A stretch of DNA of 64,000 nt, from positions 59,962 to 123,961 of the forward strand of contig JACRMQ010000009.1 of the NCBI GenBank assembly GCA_016214905.1, read 5' to 3'. Within the stretch, counting starts at the first letter, position 1. Every line of letters starts with the position of its first letter. The notes beneath the pieces are model-generated. The model saw only the letters and a list, made by a program, of their open reading frames with translations, had not been told where the DNA came from and did not search any database. The translations under genes were made by a program, and so were the position numbers. This DNA is from Ignavibacteriales bacterium. Its GTDB lineage: Bacteria; Bacteroidota; Ignavibacteria; UBA10030; SZUA-254. Below, in pieces: positions 1 through 8,743 of the stretch.

Positions 1-720
1 GGAACAAGAATGAACAATACTGAAAAAGCAAAGGTGATGTACGAGATTGAAGACAAACCGATGGTGGAATATGTCGTTGAACTCGCATCAACTCTCGGCG
101 CGGCTAGAATTCTGATTATTGTCGGCTGGCAAAAACAGATGGTTATCGATCACTTCGCGAAATTAAGTTATAAGGTTGAATTTGTTGAACAGGTAGAACA
201 ACTCGGGACCGGACATGCCATTCAGCAAACAATTGACCCTCTCAAAGATTTCGAAGGTGATATTTTAGTCTTATCCGGAGATGCTCCTTTGCTCACGGAA
301 AAAACAACTAAAGCATTGATCGGTTATCACTATTCAAGCGATGCCGTTGCTACAATCCTAACTGCCGATTTGACCGATCCAACCGGTTACGGTAGGATTG
401 TTCACAACACAGATGGCAGTGTGAAGAAGATCGTCGAGCATAAAGACGCCACACCGAAAGAAAGAGCCATTCAGGAAATCAATTCCGGTATTTATATTTT
501 TGATAAGACGAAACTGTTCGAATCTCTTCCGAACCTCAAACCGAATAATGTTCAAAAAGAATATTACCTCACCGATGTGTTCGAGATGTTTTGGAAGAAC
601 GAATGGTTGGTGTCTGCCGTGAAAGCGCTTGATCCTGTTGAAGTCGGCGGTATCAACGACGCGAAGCAATTAGAGGAAGCGCGTAAAATTCTTCAATCGC
701 GGATGTCGGCTGAAAAATAA
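1..720 (+). CDS. Sugar-1-phosphate nucleotidyltransferase, GlmU N-domain type (5' partial)
   Basis: Transfers a nucleotidyl group to a sugar-1-phosphate; the closest family is the uridylyltransferase half of GlmU, which makes UDP-GlcNAc for the cell wall and LPS. The frame is open to the window edge and the first residues read GTRM, the end of the LAAGxGTRM nucleotide-binding loop, so the true start lies upstream and the ATG at position 10 is internal. Also visible are a GTGHA motif (about residue 65), LSGDAPLL (about 90), the GYGRI loop and NSGIY (about 163). The protein stops about 240 residues in. The left-handed beta-helix acetyltransferase domain of full-length GlmU (about 450 residues) is therefore absent, and this is a single-domain enzyme. 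The exact sugar is not certain. Confidence 0.85.
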   Translation, partial: GTRMNNTEKAKVMYEIEDKPMVEYVVELASTLGAARILIIVGWQKQMVIDHFAKLSYKVEFVEQVEQLGTGHAIQQTIDPLKDFEGDILVLSGDAPLLTEKTTKALIGYHYSSDAVATILTADLTDPTGYGRIVHNTDGSVKKIVEHKDATPKERAIQEINSGIYIFDKTKLFESLPNLKPNNVQKEYYLTDVFEMFWKNEWLVSAVKALDPVEVGGINDAKQLEEARKILQSRMSAEK

Positions 721-760
721 TATTATTAAGTATTGGAGACATCTGAAAAAAAGCATAGCA

Positions 761-824
761 GTCATGGTGAGCCTGTCGAACCATGACGTTTTGATTCAAT
801 TTCACGCTTCGACAAGCTCAGCGT
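761..824. repeat. Paired palindromic (REP-like) element
   Basis: Two hairpins sit between convergent genes. GTCATGG and CCATGAC flank a loop at 761-787, and ACGCT and AGCGT flank a loop at 804-824. The loops, GAGCCTGTCGAA and TTCGACAAGCTC, are themselves complementary with one mismatch, so an alternative long pairing is possible. The TTCGAC-nn-GCTCAG core recurs inside mutS at 60058-60077. It may also serve as a transcription barrier between the two genes. Confidence 0.6.
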
Positions 825-869
825 TACAAAGTTTCTTTTTGTCAAAGAATTTTTCAGAAGCCTCTATTA

Positions 870-1532
870 TTAAATCATTTCAAATTTATCAATACCGTTT
901 TTACAAGCCGGACATTCGGTGATCTCTTCGGTCGTCTGCAAATATCCGCAGCAGGGGCAAACTTTGTATGTCAGCAAAGGCATTTCTTTTCCTTGCGTAA
1001 GAGCATAGCGTAATAGCTCTGCATGTTTTCGTTCGGCGTCTTGAACTGCGCGAAATTGTTTAACTGCTTCGACACATTTTTCGCAATCTGCCATTTTTAT
1101 AAGCGTTGGATAAAGAGAATTCACGGCGAATTCTTCCATGCTTAACGCCATCTTAAGTGTTTGCCTCCAAGTTCCCACAATAATATTTTCAGCTTTAGTG
1201 GCAGCCGGTTTAATATCATGCTTTTGCATGAGGATTAAATTATTCTGTGAGTGAATTTCTTCCGAACGGAGGAGAGCACGGAACAACTTCGCAATCGAAG
1301 ATAATTTATTCTTTTCTGCTTCCTGCAAAAAAGCTTTGTAAATTATAGTTCGTTGGATTGTTTTTCCGTAAACCGTTTGAAGCTGTTGAAGAGTTGCTTC
1401 TGGTTTGGATTCTTTTTTCAAAACCGCTTCTTCATTGCAGGAACAGTAAAGCACAATTATCAACGGAATAAAAAATAGTGTGGTAGTGACGAGATTGGAT
1501 TGATTGGCGGATAAGATTCGAATGTGTTTCAT
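870..1532 (-). CDS. Membrane-anchored rubrerythrin-like protein
   Basis: Predicted peroxide-scavenging diiron protein. A ferritin-like four-helix domain (about residues 48-180) carries two ExxH diiron motifs, E91-H94 and E167-H170. The C-terminus is rubredoxin-like, with CxxC at 192-195 and 207-210. Unlike ordinary cytoplasmic rubrerythrins it begins with a hydrophobic segment (about residues 17-30) followed by CSCNEE, so it is probably exported and held in the membrane or as a lipoprotein; the lipobox is imperfect. The ATG is preceded by AAAGAGGT. A TTGACA-17-TAAGTT promoter lies about 90 bp upstream. The rubrerythrin assignment is firm; the export is inferred. Confidence 0.85.
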   Translation of the reverse strand: MKHIRILSANQSNLVTTTLFFIPLIIVLYCSCNEEAVLKKESKPEATLQQLQTVYGKTIQRTIIYKAFLQEAEKNKLSSIAKLFRALLRSEEIHSQNNLILMQKHDIKPAATKAENIIVGTWRQTLKMALSMEEFAVNSLYPTLIKMADCEKCVEAVKQFRAVQDAERKHAELLRYALTQGKEMPLLTYKVCPCCGYLQTTEEITECPACKNGIDKFEMI

Positions 1533-1619
1533 ACGATACCTCTTTCTAAGAGAAGACGATGAATTAACCCGAATTTCGTTTATTTGTAAGGCAGAGCGAT
1601 CGATTCAGTAACCATTAGT

Positions 1620-1648
1620 AACTTAACAACCATTTTTACAAATGTCAA
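1620..1648 (-). promoter_or_regulatory. Promoter of rubrerythrin gene
   Basis: On the minus strand, TTGACA (1643-1648), a 17 bp spacer and TAAGTT (1620-1625), about 90 bp upstream of the rubrerythrin ATG. Seen by eye only. Confidence 0.4.
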
Positions 1649-1692
1649 CTCTAATTTCCATTATCTCTCAACTCCAAGTAATTTAAATAGTT

Positions 1693-1724
1693 ATAGCCGT
1701 GATCAATAATAGAATCACGGCTAT
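1693..1724 (-). terminator. Hairpin after TonB receptor gene
   Basis: ATAGCCGTGAT and ATCACGGCTAT form a perfect 11 bp stem with a 10 base loop, 28 bp beyond the stop codon of the TonB receptor gene. The following tract is AT-rich but has no clear T run, so it may be a terminator or an mRNA-end stabiliser. Confidence 0.45.
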
Positions 1725-1751
1725 TCTGAATATTTTGTAAAATTATACCAT

Positions 1752-3902
1752 TTAGAAATTCCAGCGTAAATCGAACGAACCTATGAAATTTCTGGGAAGT
1801 CCCGGTTCGAGGAATATCGGATTCAGTTTCGCCTGATCATAGTCGGGATTTATGAATGCTGAGGCAGCATAAGATTTGTCGAGGATATTATTCACACCGA
1901 AGAATCCGTTTACAGATAACTTTTCCGCAATAATCTCGATTGAGTTTATTCCAATAACGGCATTCAAATTATTGTAAGCGGGAACCGAAAGAATGTTGCC
2001 GTCATCGGCATAATATTTCGATAATCCCTGTATACTTATTTCAGTGAAGAGATTCGCAAAGAAAGTGGGAGAATACCGCAGGGTGCTCTTGTACATCATT
2101 CCGGGAATGCCCGCTATCTTATTATCTTTTAGATTTCTATACTTGCCCGGTTTATTATAATAGGTTGAATCGATAATGTACTCACTGTAAATGTTGTCCG
2201 TTACTGTGAACGCACATTGGAGTGATATACCATGTGTCGATTGAACTGTCAGTCCTATCTCCGTTCCCATGCGCCTGCTTTTACCGGCAGTAAAATAAAA
2301 CCTGCCACCGCTGTACGGGATAATATCATTTTTAACATCTATGTAATAAAATGCTGCGTCGTAAGTGATCGTGCTGAGAAAATTATTTTCAAATGCGATG
2401 ATATGTTTTGTTCCAACTTCAATCGTGGTTGAACGTGACGGTTCGAGAAGCGGATTGAGCGAGGTGATAGTGTCCTGACCGAACGTGCTTGGCGGATCGG
2501 TTTCATTGCCGGCAGGGATTTCAATTCCACCGCCAAGATTGGCGTAGATGCTGTGCATCTGTGAAAACCTGTAGGTGATACCTGCCTTCGGTGTTATGCG
2601 TGAGAACGATTTTGTTGCGCTGAGTTTCGGATTCAGATAATCTTCGTTGTAGTATGTAACATCATCGAATCGAGCACCGAGGACAAGACTAAAATTATTT
2701 AACATCAACTCATCCTGTCCAAAAATACCAAAACTGTTTGCACCTTCGCGCTTGTTGGTTTTTAAACTACTCCCGCGAGTTCCATCCACCAAGCTGTAAA
2801 ATAGTATTGAGCCATCCTGATAAGCTTCGTCGGTGCCGAGAAGAAATATATTTTTCATCTTATCATCCATGACCCACCGATTCTGATAAGTGATGTTGCC
2901 GCCAACATGATACCTGTTGAAATCGCGGAACGTGTTTCGTTCAGACCGTTGAAGATATTTTGGGCTGACATGAATCGAAAAGGTAATTCCGTTATTATCA
3001 TCGAGATCGTGAGATAATCGTGCACCTAAGCGCCCAAGCCGGTTGAAGCGCCGTTCATCTCGCTGAAGGTATGTAGGTTTGTAGTTAAGTGTATCGCCTT
3101 GAGCTTGTTTCGGATTATTATCGAACTGCTGCTGAGTGAGCGGTCCAGGAATTCTGAATAAATTGCTCGATCCGGTTAGAAAGATACCGAGAGTAGTTCG
3201 CTCTCCCAGTAATGAAACTATTCCCGTATTAACGAACGACCGGGTACTGCCGGAGTGCTCACGCCACCCATCGGAATTAATATTCGAGATCGATAAGAAA
3301 AACCGTCCGTTCCCTATGAACGTGCCAAGATTCATCGACTCTTTGCGGTAGCCGAAACTTCCGAATGATGATTGCACGTGTGCAAATGGATTTTCAAAAG
3401 AGGTGTTCGATGTAAGATTGAGTATGCCGCCAGCCGCGTTCCCCCAGAGGGTGGATGCATTCGAACGAATAACTTCGATACGTTCAATACTTGAGAGATC
3501 AATCAGATCGAAAGAGGTTCTTCCGTCGGGTTCGGTTTCGGGAAAACCATCGAGTATGACGCGTATACCGCGCGAAGTTCCGGCGTTCGAACGTTCACCG
3601 GCGCCGCGCGCCCCAAAACCGCGAATCGCAATACGCACATCCTGATTTCCGTAGCGTGATTGAGTAAGGACACCGGGAACAATACTCAACACTTCATCTA
3701 ATCCGTACCCTTTTTTCTTGTTAAGTTCCAATCCGGCAACAGGTGTAACAGCGAGCGGAATTTCAATCCATGGCTCGGTGAGGCGGGTTGCAGTAATGGT
3801 TATCGGTTCAAGCGTATATTTAACACTGTCTTTTAATGTCTGTGCGAAGGAATTTTGTAGAAATAAAATGAACAATAATCCTATTAAATATTTTTTTATC
3901 AT
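1752..3902 (-). CDS. TonB-dependent outer-membrane receptor
   Basis: Outer-membrane beta-barrel receptor for a siderophore, metal complex or other ligand, energised by TonB. It has a signal peptide (MIKKYLIGLLFILF...FAQ). A plug domain (about residues 30-165) contains IRGFGARGAG, a VILDGFPETEPDG loop and the ERIEVIRS motif. A barrel of about 550 residues follows, ending in a C-terminal aromatic residue (RWNF). At about 716 residues it has the normal family length. The ATG at 3902 is chosen over an in-frame TTG nine bases upstream because AAGGA lies nine bases before it. A near-palindrome around 3957-3972 (GATTATTCAATC) could be an operator. The ligand cannot be read from the sequence. Confidence 0.85.
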   Translation of the reverse strand: MIKKYLIGLLFILFLQNSFAQTLKDSVKYTLEPITITATRLTEPWIEIPLAVTPVAGLELNKKKGYGLDEVLSIVPGVLTQSRYGNQDVRIAIRGFGARGAGERSNAGTSRGIRVILDGFPETEPDGRTSFDLIDLSSIERIEVIRSNASTLWGNAAGGILNLTSNTSFENPFAHVQSSFGSFGYRKESMNLGTFIGNGRFFLSISNINSDGWREHSGSTRSFVNTGIVSLLGERTTLGIFLTGSSNLFRIPGPLTQQQFDNNPKQAQGDTLNYKPTYLQRDERRFNRLGRLGARLSHDLDDNNGITFSIHVSPKYLQRSERNTFRDFNRYHVGGNITYQNRWVMDDKMKNIFLLGTDEAYQDGSILFYSLVDGTRGSSLKTNKREGANSFGIFGQDELMLNNFSLVLGARFDDVTYYNEDYLNPKLSATKSFSRITPKAGITYRFSQMHSIYANLGGGIEIPAGNETDPPSTFGQDTITSLNPLLEPSRSTTIEVGTKHIIAFENNFLSTITYDAAFYYIDVKNDIIPYSGGRFYFTAGKSRRMGTEIGLTVQSTHGISLQCAFTVTDNIYSEYIIDSTYYNKPGKYRNLKDNKIAGIPGMMYKSTLRYSPTFFANLFTEISIQGLSKYYADDGNILSVPAYNNLNAVIGINSIEIIAEKLSVNGFFGVNNILDKSYAASAFINPDYDQAKLNPIFLEPGLPRNFIGSFDLRWNF

Positions 3903-4006
3903 GAAAGCCAATCCTTATTAATAAAAATAATATTCAGTTCTAAATAATCGAATATGATTATTCAATCATTTATCTGATGATGATTTTAATTTAATTCCCG
4001 CGTTGG

Positions 4007-4525
4007 TTAAGGAGGCGGGATTGGAGGGGATTTTATGTAAGATAAATAATGTGAAGAATTATTGAGGGTGAATAATTCGATTGATGGTGAACGACCATGC
4101 CATAATGCTCTATCGACAAAAAACAAGGTTGATAAGAAAGAGGTGATTTGTTTGATCTGAGTTTGGTACAAAGGAGAATTTTCGCTCCTCTGATCAGTAA
4201 GAGTTTTTAATCTCTTGTTGAGCTTGGTTTCATCGCGATCTTGCCAGCACCAGAACAAGATAGAATCGCTCGATTCTTGGGAAGAAACTACGTCATACAT
4301 TTCACCATTAATTTCAAATTCATTCTGTTCTTTCCATACCGGAATTATATTTGCTTCAACCTTCGAAAATTGAAAATGTTTCAATTCGGATTTGGGCATT
4401 CCATTTATTATTTGCCGCCGTACATCATATTTTATTAAATATTTTTGGAATTGAAGGAATGAAAACGGTCCGCTCAATGGCATAGTGAGCGCAATTAATA
4501 GTATTATGGATATTGATCTGTTCAC
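4007..4525 (-). CDS. Hypothetical exported protein beside TonB receptor
   Basis: I do not recognise this 172-residue protein. It begins with a hydrophobic N-terminus (about residues 5-20) that looks like a signal peptide or anchor; the remainder is hydrophilic and ends in a proline-rich tail (PPIPPP). The start codon is GTG with no strong ribosome binding site, so the start is uncertain. It lies about 100 bp upstream of the TonB receptor on the same strand, suggesting co-expression, and about 85 bp downstream of cydB. It could be an accessory of metal or haem uptake, but that is only inferred from position. Confidence 0.6.
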   Translation of the reverse strand: MNRSISIILLIALTMPLSGPFSFLQFQKYLIKYDVRRQIINGMPKSELKHFQFSKVEANIIPVWKEQNEFEINGEMYDVVSSQESSDSILFWCWQDRDETKLNKRLKTLTDQRSENSPLYQTQIKQITSFLSTLFFVDRALWHGRSPSIELFTLNNSSHYLSYIKSPPIPPP

Positions 4526-4610
4526 GTTACTAAATTAATCTTTTTTTGATTAACTACCAAAATAATGGAATTTGGTTTGAAATGAACATCATTATAAATC
4601 GTAACAGGAA

Positions 4611-5651
4611 TTAATATCCGCTTTGATTCGATGAAATTTTGCCACGAAACGATCTATATAAATAAATAAAATATCCTGATGTCAGAATAATTCCTATAAT
4701 CCACCAAATTATTCCTACACTCAATCCGTATTCATGCGAAATTGCATTATATGCTGTGATCGAATAGCTTCGATTTGTAGATGCGATGAGAAGATTTGGG
4801 AAGTGCCCGAATGCTGTTGCGCATAACATCATCAAAATAAATATCGAGGAAGAAATAAATGCTTTCGTGTCTTTTCCTTTAATAATATACATAAACATTC
4901 CAACCAAACCTATGAATCCTCCCAGAGGGAAGATGTACCCTATTGGGTAGGCGGAATAATTATTCCAAACATCGGGGCGGATAGCGGTTGTAGCAACAAC
5001 GGCGACTATCGATAATAACAAAACACCCCACCAAGATAATTTCGCAGCGGTTCTTGCCCGTGTTTGAAGAACTCCGTCTGTTTTCATCGCGATATAATTT
5101 GCCCCATGTGATAATAATGTGAAAAATGCAACAAGTCCCATTATTACCGTGAACCAATCAAGAATGCCGGATTCGGGGATGACAGTGAAAGTTGTCCAGA
5201 GCGGTTCAAAAAAATATCCATCCTGATTCAGAGGTACACCGCGAACAACATTCCCAAGCGCGGCACCAAAGAAAATTGCAAGCAAAATGCTTGCGATCGA
5301 AAACACACTATCCCAAAAAGATTTCCACATCGGATTTTGGATGAGATGACGAAATTCAATCCCGATGCCTCTCAATATCAATAACCATAGAACAATAATA
5401 AGCGGGAGGTAAAATCCGCTGAAGCTCGAGGCATACAATTTCGGGAATGCAAGGTAAAGCGCTCCACCTGCGGCAAGAAGCCACACCTCGTTCCCGTCCC
5501 ATACAGGTCCGATTGTTTTGATGAGGGCTGTTCTTTCTTCCTCGGTTCTTCCGATAATTCTATGCAGAATACCCACCCCTAAATCGAAACCGTCGAGTAC
5601 AACATACATTCCCAGCATAAAAGTGATGATGCAAAACCATAATATTTCCAT
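4611..5651 (-). CDS. cydB: Cytochrome bd oxidase subunit II
   Basis: Subunit II of the cytochrome bd quinol oxidase, which reduces oxygen with very high affinity and pairs with CydA in the inner membrane. The N-terminus MEILWFCIITFMLGMYVVLDGFDLGVG is the family signature in membrane segment 1, and VWDGNEVWLL follows. About eight or nine hydrophobic helices are visible across 347 residues, as expected. ATG 5651 is preferred over ATG 5657 because AAGGA is then eight bases upstream. It lies 14 bp after cydA. No cydX-like small subunit was found downstream. Confidence 0.93.
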   Translation of the reverse strand: MEILWFCIITFMLGMYVVLDGFDLGVGILHRIIGRTEEERTALIKTIGPVWDGNEVWLLAAGGALYLAFPKLYASSFSGFYLPLIIVLWLLILRGIGIEFRHLIQNPMWKSFWDSVFSIASILLAIFFGAALGNVVRGVPLNQDGYFFEPLWTTFTVIPESGILDWFTVIMGLVAFFTLLSHGANYIAMKTDGVLQTRARTAAKLSWWGVLLLSIVAVVATTAIRPDVWNNYSAYPIGYIFPLGGFIGLVGMFMYIIKGKDTKAFISSSIFILMMLCATAFGHFPNLLIASTNRSYSITAYNAISHEYGLSVGIIWWIIGIILTSGYFIYLYRSFRGKISSNQSGY

Positions 5652-5665
5652 AATCATATTCCTTT

Positions 5666-6997
5666 TTAATGAGTCTCAGTCGTTGATGATGGACCATTAT
5701 TAATTGTTCTGATGACTAAGAGTATAAACAGTACGCCCAGTAAAAAATAAATTCCTAAAAATCCGAGTAATGTAAATAATCCGTTTCCGGCAGAAACGGT
5801 TGCTGAAGTTCCGACGTCTGTGCGCATTAATCCGTAAACAAGCCACGGTTGTCTTCCGATTTCAGATGTCATCCAGCCGGCAGTGTTAGCGATGTACGGG
5901 AATGGAAAGCTTAGCAGGAGAATCCATAACACCCAGCGTGATTCGAAAAGCTTTTTCTTCCAATAAAGAAAAATTGAAAGAATCATGATCGAAATAAAAA
6001 TTGTTCCCAGACCAACCATTATATGATAACTGTAATAAAGGAGCGGAATGTTGTCGGGCCAATCAGATCGCGGAAACGCATCTAATCCTTTTACTTCCGC
6101 GTTCCATCTGTTATAAGTCAGAAAGCTGAGAAGATTTGGGACATGGAGAGGATTATCGAGGCGAAGTTTTTCCATGTCCGGTTGACCGATTATTACAAGT
6201 TCCGCGCCCTGCTTGGTTTCAAATAAACCTTCCATAGCGGCAAATTTGGGTCCTTGATGAGTTGCCACATTTTTTGCTTCAAAATCACCCGTTGGAAAAG
6301 CAAGAAAAATTGTCGAAATTAATCCGGCTATCATACCGGTTCTGATGAATGTTTTCCCATATTCAAGATCTCTTTTGGAGAGAAGATAATATGCGCCAAC
6401 AGACATCATCACGAAGGTGGCAGTAACAACTGCGCCGATCATATTGTGTGCGTATTGTGATACTGCCCAAGGATTCAAGATTAATTCCCAAAAACTTGTA
6501 AGATGAACTGAACCGTCCGGTGAAAAAGCGTAACCAACAGGGTGTTGCATCCAAGCATTGGTAGCGATTATGAAGTAACCGGAAAGCCATGAGCCGACAA
6601 AGATGAGAATTGCAGATATGAGGTGACCGACCTGACCCAATTTCTTTTCCCCATAAAGAAATAGTCCGAGGAAACTTGATTCCAGGAAGAAAGCGAACAT
6701 TCCTTCCATAGCTAGTGTTTGCCCTATTACACCACCTGCAAATGTTGAGAAGCGCGCCCAGTTGGTTCCAAATTGAAATTCCATCGGAATACCTGTAACA
6801 ACTCCCATTGCGAAATTGATGCCGAATATTTTAGCCCAAAACCTCGCGGCTTTATTATAATGCTCGTTTTTCTTTTTGACGGCGAGATATTTCAGAATGA
6901 CAATTAAAAGTGCCAATCCCATTGTGAGTTGAGGGAAGAGATAGTGGAACGAAATAGTGAAAACGAATTGGAGTCGGTCAATCAGCAGTGCATCCAT
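5666..6997 (-). CDS. cydA: Cytochrome bd oxidase subunit I
   Basis: Catalytic haem-binding subunit of cytochrome bd quinol oxidase. The N-terminal segment (LQFVFTISFHYLFPQLTMGLAL) holds the conserved His of helix 1. GTNWARFSTFAGGVIGQTLAMEGMFAFFLES and the later PWLVYGLMRT segment are typical. At 443 residues it is short and has the short Q-loop form, unlike E. coli CydA (522 residues). It is the first gene of a cydAB operon with its own promoter 40-70 bp upstream. It fits low-oxygen respiration or oxygen removal in an organism that also has rubrerythrin. Confidence 0.94.
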   Translation of the reverse strand: MDALLIDRLQFVFTISFHYLFPQLTMGLALLIVILKYLAVKKKNEHYNKAARFWAKIFGINFAMGVVTGIPMEFQFGTNWARFSTFAGGVIGQTLAMEGMFAFFLESSFLGLFLYGEKKLGQVGHLISAILIFVGSWLSGYFIIATNAWMQHPVGYAFSPDGSVHLTSFWELILNPWAVSQYAHNMIGAVVTATFVMMSVGAYYLLSKRDLEYGKTFIRTGMIAGLISTIFLAFPTGDFEAKNVATHQGPKFAAMEGLFETKQGAELVIIGQPDMEKLRLDNPLHVPNLLSFLTYNRWNAEVKGLDAFPRSDWPDNIPLLYYSYHIMVGLGTIFISIMILSIFLYWKKKLFESRWVLWILLLSFPFPYIANTAGWMTSEIGRQPWLVYGLMRTDVGTSATVSAGNGLFTLLGFLGIYFLLGVLFILLVIRTINNGPSSTTETH

Positions 6998-7037
6998 AAA
7001 TTAAAACCTTCGATGGTGTAACAATGAAAATTTTAAT

Positions 7038-7075
7038 ATAATAAGTATAAACCTTTAGTAATACAAAAGTATCAC
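7038..7075 (-). promoter_or_regulatory. cydAB promoter with overlapping palindrome
   Basis: On the minus strand, TTGTAT (7061-7066), a 17 bp spacer and TATTAT (7038-7043), about 40 bp upstream of cydA. An imperfect 18 bp palindrome at 7058-7075 (GTGATAC, TTTT, GTATTAC) covers the -35 box, a position suited to a repressor. The regulator is unknown; the sequence does not match the usual Rex site closely. Confidence 0.45.
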
Positions 7076-7157
7076 TTTTCGGAAAACGATGTTCGATGCT
7101 CGAGAATTGGTCACCGAATAATAGGCAGGATGTGGTTATCGAAAATATATCATTATA

Positions 7158-8102
7158 TCATACAACATTTTTAAACTTCTTAGTATTAAGATACTCAATC
7201 GCACCTAACGCGGCTATTGTTCCATCCGCAACTGCCGTGGTTATCTGTCGGTATCTTTTTGCTGTAGAATCTCCCGCAGCATAAACACCTCTTATTTTCG
7301 TTTCCATCTTATCGTTTGTGACGATTTCATTTCGTTCATTCAATTCGATTATCCCTTTTAATTTTTCTGTGTTAGGTTCATAACCTATCAGAATAAAAAC
7401 TCCATCAATCGGTTTTTCAATAATTTCGTTTGATGATTGATTATGAATCTTTACTTTCTCGAGTCTTTCATTCCCGTTAAACTCAATGATTTTCGATTCC
7501 ATCAGAAACCTGATCTTAGGGTTGTTCTTGGCTTCTTCGACCGCTTGCGGGAATGCCTGGAAGTGATCAAACTGATGCACTACGGTAACCGAATTTGCGT
7601 ATTTCGTCAACGACACCGCCTCTTCAAGCGCAGAGTTGCCCCCGCCAACAACAATGATATTCTTATCCTGAAAAAAATCACCATCGCATGTTGCACAATA
7701 CGAAATTCCTTTACCTTTAAATTCTTCTTCACCCGGCACATTCAATGACCTGGATTTTCCTCCTGTCGCCAATATAACCGAATCTGAAGTGAATAAATCT
7801 TTCCCATTTATTTCAACGGTTTTGATATTGTTTCCGATTTCAAGTTTTGTGATGCGAACGTTCGATTTTATTGTGCATCCGAAGTTGAGAGCCTGCGCTT
7901 TCATTGTTCTCGCAAGTTGAAATCCGCTGATCTTCTCGATGCCGGGATAATTCGCAATCTCGTGCGTAAGAACAGTTTGTCCGCCTACAGCGCCTTCATT
8001 CAGTATCAGCGTTTTCATTTTACCGCGCGAAAGGTAAATGCCGACTGTTAAACCGGCAGGACCTGCACCTATTACGATTACATCAAAGTGATTATGATTC
8101 AT
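7158..8102 (-). CDS. trxB: Thioredoxin reductase-type flavoprotein
   Basis: NAD(P)H-dependent flavin disulfide reductase. An N-terminal FAD site (GAGPAG at 12-17) is followed by the redox pair CATC at 136-139, the second nucleotide site GGGNSALEE (about 153-161) and the C-terminal FAD motif GVYAAGDS. At 314 residues it matches thioredoxin reductase length. It lies 13 bp downstream of the thioredoxin-like gene on the same strand, so that protein is its likely substrate. NADPH versus NADH preference cannot be judged here. Confidence 0.88.
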   Translation of the reverse strand: MNHNHFDVIVIGAGPAGLTVGIYLSRGKMKTLILNEGAVGGQTVLTHEIANYPGIEKISGFQLARTMKAQALNFGCTIKSNVRITKLEIGNNIKTVEINGKDLFTSDSVILATGGKSRSLNVPGEEEFKGKGISYCATCDGDFFQDKNIIVVGGGNSALEEAVSLTKYANSVTVVHQFDHFQAFPQAVEEAKNNPKIRFLMESKIIEFNGNERLEKVKIHNQSSNEIIEKPIDGVFILIGYEPNTEKLKGIIELNERNEIVTNDKMETKIRGVYAAGDSTAKRYRQITTAVADGTIAALGAIEYLNTKKFKNVV

Positions 8103-8115
8103 AAATAATCAGCGT

Positions 8116-8460
8116 TTACTTTCCAAAGTTCGCGTCTAATATTTCGGTTATCTGATCGATCGATTGGATACTGCTTGTTGCTTTAACCACTTTTCCGTTC
8201 TTAAAATAGACGGTGAAGGGGAGTCCGTTAAAGTTTTTAGTCTCCGGCAAACTGCGAATTACGTTTCCAGTGACAGAATCAAATTCCATATCTGCGAACT
8301 TGACATTCTTATATGTGGGTTGAAGTTCCTCCATAGCTTCGTATACCGGAATACACATCGGTCCCATTCTGCCGCAGCAGACCATTACGTTTTCATTCTC
8401 TTTTAATGTTTGGTTGAATTTTTCTTCGGATGTAAGATGAGTGAGATTTGTTTGAAGCAT
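8116..8460 (-). CDS. Atypical thioredoxin with displaced active-site cysteines
   Basis: Thioredoxin-fold protein of about 114 residues, the likely electron acceptor of the adjacent thioredoxin reductase. Where ordinary thioredoxins have WCGPC this one has CCGRMGPMC (residues 28-36). Aligning GP with GP puts Met at both catalytic Cys positions, with cysteines at 28, 29 and 36 instead. The cis-Pro region (GLPFTVYFKNGKVV) is normal. ATG 8460 is preferred over ATG 8481 because AAGGAAAG lies eight bases upstream. My recollection is that proteins with this motif occur in other anaerobes, but their chemistry is not something the sequence can settle. Confidence 0.8.
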   Translation of the reverse strand: MLQTNLTHLTSEEKFNQTLKENENVMVCCGRMGPMCIPVYEAMEELQPTYKNVKFADMEFDSVTGNVIRSLPETKNFNGLPFTVYFKNGKVVKATSSIQSIDQITEILDANFGK

Positions 8461-8743
8461 ATTATTTCTTTCCTTCTGCAAAAATTTGAATCTAAGAATA
8501 TTTCAGTAATCTGTGGATTGGATGCGGTAATTTGGATGAAGGATTCAAGTGAAAATATGGGTGGGTGATAGTATTATAACGAGCAAATACCTCCATGGAG
8601 CGTTTTCAATTTTAGGTGTGTTGGGAAATATACATTTCCGGGGAATTTCCTTGAGTATTCGGTTATATTCAACATTTGCTGATGGCACAATTGTTGCCTT
8701 TTTATTTGATGATAATTTTATTTAATTCTAATAAGTTATTCGA

